Below, piece by piece: positions 59,478 through 64,000 of a stretch of 64,000 bases of DNA. The translations under genes were made by a program, and so were the position numbers. The notes under the pieces were generated by a model. That model saw only the letters and a program-made list of their open reading frames with translations. It was not told the origin of the DNA and did not search any database. How positions within the stretch are numbered: the first letter of the stretch is position 1; each line of letters starts with the position of its first letter. The DNA comes from Nissolia schottii (Eukaryota > Streptophyta > Magnoliopsida > Fabales > Fabaceae): contig QANU01108904.1 in the NCBI GenBank assembly GCA_003254905.1, positions 33,625 to 97,624 of the forward strand, in the 5' to 3' direction.

Positions 59478-62400
59478 CCTACCGCTCCACTTGTTGAGAT
59501 TTGTCAAGTATGTCTCCAGTGTCCACTTCAGCTGCAGGATCGAATGTTTGTGGCTGATCTTATCTGCTTACCCTTAGTGGGCTTGGATGTCATTCTAGGA
59601 ATGGATTGGTTGCGTGACAACCGGGTGATCTTGGACTGCGCTAAGAAACTGGTAACCTTACCTTCTGTGGTTCCAGCCATGCCACCCTCTAAGGAAGAAT
59701 CAGTAGTTTTGTACTGCTATCCGTTGGAGAACCAGAGCTTCATCTTTCTGGCTTTGTCAGAGGTGGAAGCAAAGCAGGACGTGACGCGTATACCGGTGGT
59801 GAGTGAGTACGCGGATGTATTCCCAGAGGACATTTCGGAGTTTTCCCCGAAGAGAGAAGTAGAATTCTCTATTAGCTTGGTTCCGGGAGCTAGACCAATC
59901 TCGATGGCGCCATACCGCATGTCTACGATAGAGTTGCAGGAGCTGAAAAAGCAGCTGGAGGAATTATTGGACAAGCGGTTTATTCGACCTAGTGCGTCCC
60001 CATGGGGAGCTCCAATGTTGTTCGTGAAGAAGAAAGATGGCTCGATGAGCCTATGCATTGATTACCGGCAACTGAATAAGGTCACGATCAAGAACAAGTA
60101 TCCGTTGCCGAGGATAGATGATCTGATGGATCAACTCAGAGGAGCCAAGGTGTTTTCAAGGATTGATCTGCGCTCAGGCTACCATCAGATACCAGTCTCA
60201 GATGAAGATATTCCCAAGATGACTTTTAGGACTCGCTATGGCCACTACGAGTTCACTGTGATGTCGTTCGGGCTGACTAATGCCCCTGCGATTTTCATGG
60301 ACTACATGAACCGGATCTTCAGGCCGTACTTGGACGAATGTGTGATAGTCTTCATAGATGATATTTTGATATACTCGAAGACTGAGGAGGATCACGCTAA
60401 GCATCTCAGGTTGGTTCTAGATGTCTTGAGGGAGAAGCAGTTGTATGCTAAACTCTCTAAGTGTGAGTTCTAGACCAAGGAGGTGAAGTTCTTGGGACAT
60501 GTGGTGACAGAGCAGGGAATCTCAGTGGATCCAAGCAAGGTAGCGGCTGTAATAGAATGGGAGCGACCTACCACAGTCATAGAGATCAGAAGCTTTTTGG
60601 GCTTTGCGGGCTACTACCGAAGGTTCATCAAGGGGTTTTCTCAGATGGCGCTACCCCTTACCAAGCTCACCCGCAAGGACGTTAAGTTCGAGTGGTCACC
60701 GGAATGCGAGGAGAGCTTCTGTAAGCTCAAGGAGAAGTTGACCACCGCTCCTGTGCTGATCTTGCCAGACCCACACACACCTAGTGAGGTGTACTGTGAT
60801 GCCTTGAGGATGGGACTGGGATGCGTGCTTATGCAAAATCGTCAAGTGGTGGCTTACGTGTCCAGACAGTTGAGACCGCACGAGGCGAATTATCTGACCC
60901 ATGACTTGGAGTTAGTAGCGGTGGTATTTGCGCTGAATATTTGGAGACATTACCTCTATGGCATTCGTTTCGAGGTATTCTCCGACCACAAGAGCCTGCA
61001 GTATCTATTCGACTAGAACGAGTTAAATATGAGGCAAAGGAGGTGGATGGAGTTTCTGAAAGACTATGACTTTGGTCTGAACTACCATCCCGGAAAGGCG
61101 AATGTGGTAGCAGATGCATTGAGCAGAAAGGCGTTGCACATGGCCCAAATGATGGTAGAAGAATCCAAGCTGCTGGAAGAGTTTCGAGACCTGAATTTGG
61201 GAGTTATTCGGCAGGACAACAACATTAAGCTAGGACCGCTCCAGATTACTAGTAGTTTCAGGCAGAGGATAATCGAAGCTCAGAAGCACTGTCAAGAAGA
61301 CCTCTGGCTAAAGTTTGTCAAGGCCGTGAAGGAGGGGAAGGTCAAGGAAGTAGTAGTGGGAAGTGATGGTATTATATGCTTCAGTAACCGTGTTTGCGTA
61401 CCCGACGAGGGTAATCTACGATGAGATATTTTGGATGAAGGGCACAAGAGCAAGTTCACCATGAACCCAGGTATCACCAAGATGTATCATGATCTGAAGC
61501 AGATGTTTTGGTGGCCAGGCTTGAAGCGAGACGTGGAGGAATGGGTGCAAAAGTGTCTGGTGTGTTAGAAGGCGAAAGTTGAACACCGGAAACCTCCAGG
61601 ACTGTTGACTCCTCTGGAGATACCCGAATGGAAGTAGGATGGCATATCCATGGATTTTGTATTGGGATTGCCACGTACGGCGAGGAATGTAGACGCCATT
61701 TGGGTGATTGTTCACCGACTCACCAAGTCTGCCCATTTCATTCCAGTGAAGATGACCTATCCACTGGAAAAGTTGGTGCAACTGTACATAAGGGAAGTGG
61801 TGAGATTACACGGCATACCTTCGTCCATCATATCAGACAGAGATCCCCGGTTTACGTCTCGATTTTGGACAGCTTTCCAAAAGGCATATGGGACTCAGTT
61901 AGCGTTGAGCACGGCGTATCATCCTCAGACTGATGGACAGACTGAGAGGACGATTCAGACCCTCGAGGATATGCTGAGGACATGCGCACTTGATTCACCC
62001 AGGTATTGGGATGAACTGTTACCATTCATAGAGTTCTCCTACAACAACAGTCACCATGCGAGTATTGGCATGGCCCCCTTTGAAGCACTTTATGGCCGGA
62101 AATGTCCGTCTCCCCTTTGTTGGAACGATGGCTGTGAGTACAGATACTTGGGACCCGAGGAGACCCAAGATGCCGAGGAGTGCATACAGCGGATCAGACA
62201 GTGGATTCTCACAGCTCAGAGTCATCAGAAGAGTTATGCCAACGTCCGAAGAAGACCTCTGAGTTTCAAGAAGGAGACCATGGTTTCTTGAAGGTCACTC
62301 CTACTACAGGCATTGGGAGGGCCGTGAAGGTCAAGAAACTAAGTCCCCGATTCATTGGACCTTTCCAGATATCGGAGCGCATCGGACCAGTGGCATATCG

Positions 62401-62701
62401 GATAGCTCTACCGCCGAACCTAGCAAACCTTCATGCTGTCTTTCATGTATCTCAGTTGAGGAAGTACTATGCTTCTCCAGATCATGTCCTCGAGTCAGAG
62501 AATATCATCTTGAGAGAAGATCTCGCCTTTCCATTGATGCCGCAACGGATCATCGACCACAAGACCCGGAAGACTCGTAACGAGGAGATTCCGATGGTTC
62601 GGGTTATCTGGGAAAATGGGAATGTCGAGGAATAGACATGGGAGCTGGAGGAAGACATGAAGGCAGCATACCCAGAGCTTTTCTCAGGTATGAACTTTTG
62701 A
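59478..62701 (+). pseudogene. Element F pol: protease end, RT, RNase H, integrase, chromodomain
   Basis: Order: protease end ([18 protein letters not shown]). Reverse transcriptase with [33 protein letters not shown] and the catalytic [10 protein letters not shown] (60,350). RNase H with [15 protein letters not shown] and [12 protein letters not shown]. Integrase zinc region (MFWWPGLKRDV, KCLVC), where one histidine of the HHCC motif appears as Asn (TMNPG). Integrase core with SDRDPRFTSRFW and YHPQTDGQTERTIQ, then KLSPRFIGPFQI and FHVSQLRKYY, and a chromodomain-like end with TWELEEDMKAAYPELF. In-frame stops lie at 60471, 61014, 61422, 61566, 61635 and 62633, with a one-base loss near 62262. 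All six stops fit C:G to T:A changes. Not functional. Confidence 0.92.
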
Positions 62702-62715
62702 GGACGAAATTTTCT

Positions 62716-62728
62716 AAGGGGGGTGGAA
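62716..62728 (+). other. Polypurine tract of element F
   Basis: AAGGGGGGTGGAA lies directly before the 3' LTR start TGTAACATCC, as in elements C and E. Confidence 0.9.
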
Positions 62729-64000
62729 TGTAACATCCTGCTCCTTCCCTAAGTGAAATTTCCCTGATTTACTATTCATAGAGCATCCTGTATAGGTTAA
62801 CATGCAGAGATTAATAGAAATTTATCTGTTTAGCTTCTCAAAATTGTGATGACACTCAAAGGGTTCCTCATGACACTTAGAATTTAGTGGAAAAATTAAA
62901 CCGTTGGAAAAAACGGAGTTCCGCTCACTTTCGAACGATTCCGCAGACACTAGAACAGTCCCGTTTGGCCCCGTTTAGCCAGTGGAACCGAGCAGTGGGC
63001 CCCAATCTTGGGAAACCATACCTTATGGGGGAAAAGATGGTAAAACCATAGAGCAACCCCAAATTGTTACTAGGAAACTTTGGCGATTGCGAAAGCGCCA
63101 GCGGAACGGTCCCGTTCGGACACCGATGAGAGATAACGGGTCAAAGGTATCTGTGAAAAATACTCATCCGGAGAAAAATTCACAAATGCCTTGAAGTAAT
63201 TATACCTTTAGGTAGAGGGGAATTAGAGAATCGTGACGGTATAAGCGGAATAATTTTCAGACGACCGTGCGCAACGCACCGGGACTGCGAATGATCAAAA
63301 ATGAGCGAAACGGGACTGAGTGGACCCCACACCTGCATTGACCACGTGATTGAATCTGATTCCAAGGAAAAATATTAAAAAATTCAATTACTATTCATTG
63401 ATTTGACCTTTGAATTATCTTTTGAATTAATTAATTATTAAAGAAAATAGAAAAGGGCATTTTGGTAATTTGGCAAGGGGCAAAAGGGTAATTTTTGGGG
63501 GGAGATCCTTGGCTATAAATAGCCCTCCCATTCAAAATTTTTCATCAAAAAATTGCAAGACTACCGAAACTCTGTCCAAAAATCGTTCGGTTCGGGAACT
63601 CTGCTGAAACACTGCTGGAATCAGGAACCAGTTCAAGAGGCGATTCACCCAAGGATCCCACATCTCTTCCACCCTCTCCAGCCTTCTTTGCAGCCCCAAG
63701 AAAGTGGGTAAACTTGGTTTGCTCATCTCCTTGGAGCTTATGTTTGATTTGGATGATTATGTGAACTATGAGAAATTATGTTAGAAATGCTATGCAAGGA
63801 CTTAGGAGATGATTTTGAAGGGTCTTGTGACCTGGACTAGATAGGATTTTAAGGGTTGGAATATGTGTGAAAACCTCAAGAAGGATCCATGGACAAAGGG
63901 GGAAAGAAAGCAAGAAAAACAAAGATGTAGGTTTCAGCCTCGTCAGGAACCGTTGAGCGGCATCATGAGCCGCTGAGCGGACTCGTGAACCGCTGAGCGG
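62729..64000 (+). repeat. 3' LTR of element F, cut by the window edge
   Basis: Matches the 5' LTR from 48731 onward nearly base for base, including the early dyad (63,143-63,193), TATA at 63514-63521 in GGCTATAAATAGCC, and the start of the GCTGAGCGG array (63,945-64,000). The remaining ~1.8 kb lies outside. Confidence 0.95.

Larger units (their letters stand above)
48731..64000 (+). mobile_element. Ty3/gypsy Tekay-like element F (3' end beyond window)
   Basis: It has the full order 5' LTR, primer site, gag, protease, reverse transcriptase, RNase H, integrase, chromodomain-like tail, polypurine tract and 3' LTR, the last cut by the window edge. Two solo LTRs (P and Q) lie inside. By eye the first ~280 bp of the two LTRs differ at about 15 positions, mostly C/T or G/A, so the insertion is not recent. 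TCTAA (48726-48730) should be its target duplication. Coding parts are broken and the element cannot be autonomous. Confidence 0.92.

Overview
The window is plant nuclear DNA, most likely from a eudicot. It holds one host gene with GT-AG introns and a dense stack of nested plant LTR retrotransposons. The main family opens TGTAACATCCC and closes GGGTGTTACA, has LTRs of about 2.5-3.6 kb, an initiator-Met tRNA primer site, and a Ty3/gypsy pol with a C-terminal chromodomain-like end (Tekay/Del type). The species cannot be named from the sequence.

Layout. 1-118: gag scrap. 638-3845 (minus): an intact four-exon SABATH carboxyl methyltransferase gene of 371 codons, the only host gene I can support. 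4877-8506: solo LTR A with an exact 5-bp target duplication. 8512-11746: unassigned AT-rich DNA ending in a hAT-like fragment. 11747-21646: a rearranged pile of LTR pieces (D, C, O, G, J) and the gag start of element H. 21816-27081: the 5' LTR of H, split by solo LTR I. 27082-29125: CACTA-type ends full of short palindromes. 29607-30504: hAT-like element. 31883-64000: one nested series. LTR K holds a solo LTR of another family and is broken by LTR B. B is broken by element E (minus). The gag of E is broken by LTR L (minus). L is broken by element F (plus), which runs to the window edge. E carries solo LTRs M and N in its 3' LTR. F carries solo LTR P in its 5' LTR and solo LTR Q in its protease.

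State of the elements. E and F keep recognisable gag, protease, reverse transcriptase, RNase H and integrase, but both are riddled with stop codons, nearly all explained by C:G to T:A transitions, and F also has frameshifts. Neither can encode a working polyprotein. Many insertions are solo LTRs with 5-bp duplications still readable.

What stands out. The long LTRs are not featureless. Several carry the same ordered cassette: a long dyad near the 5' end, a TATA box set inside a palindrome, an array of one of two short palindromic words (CCGCTGAGCGG or TTCATTCGAATGAA), an array of small hairpins with a conserved loop and changing but still paired stems, a GAGAAC/GTTCTC dyad, and a short acidic reading frame. 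The two palindromic words also occur in LTRs of apparently unrelated families. I regard this structured LTR architecture as the best candidate for something undescribed; its function is not shown by the sequence.
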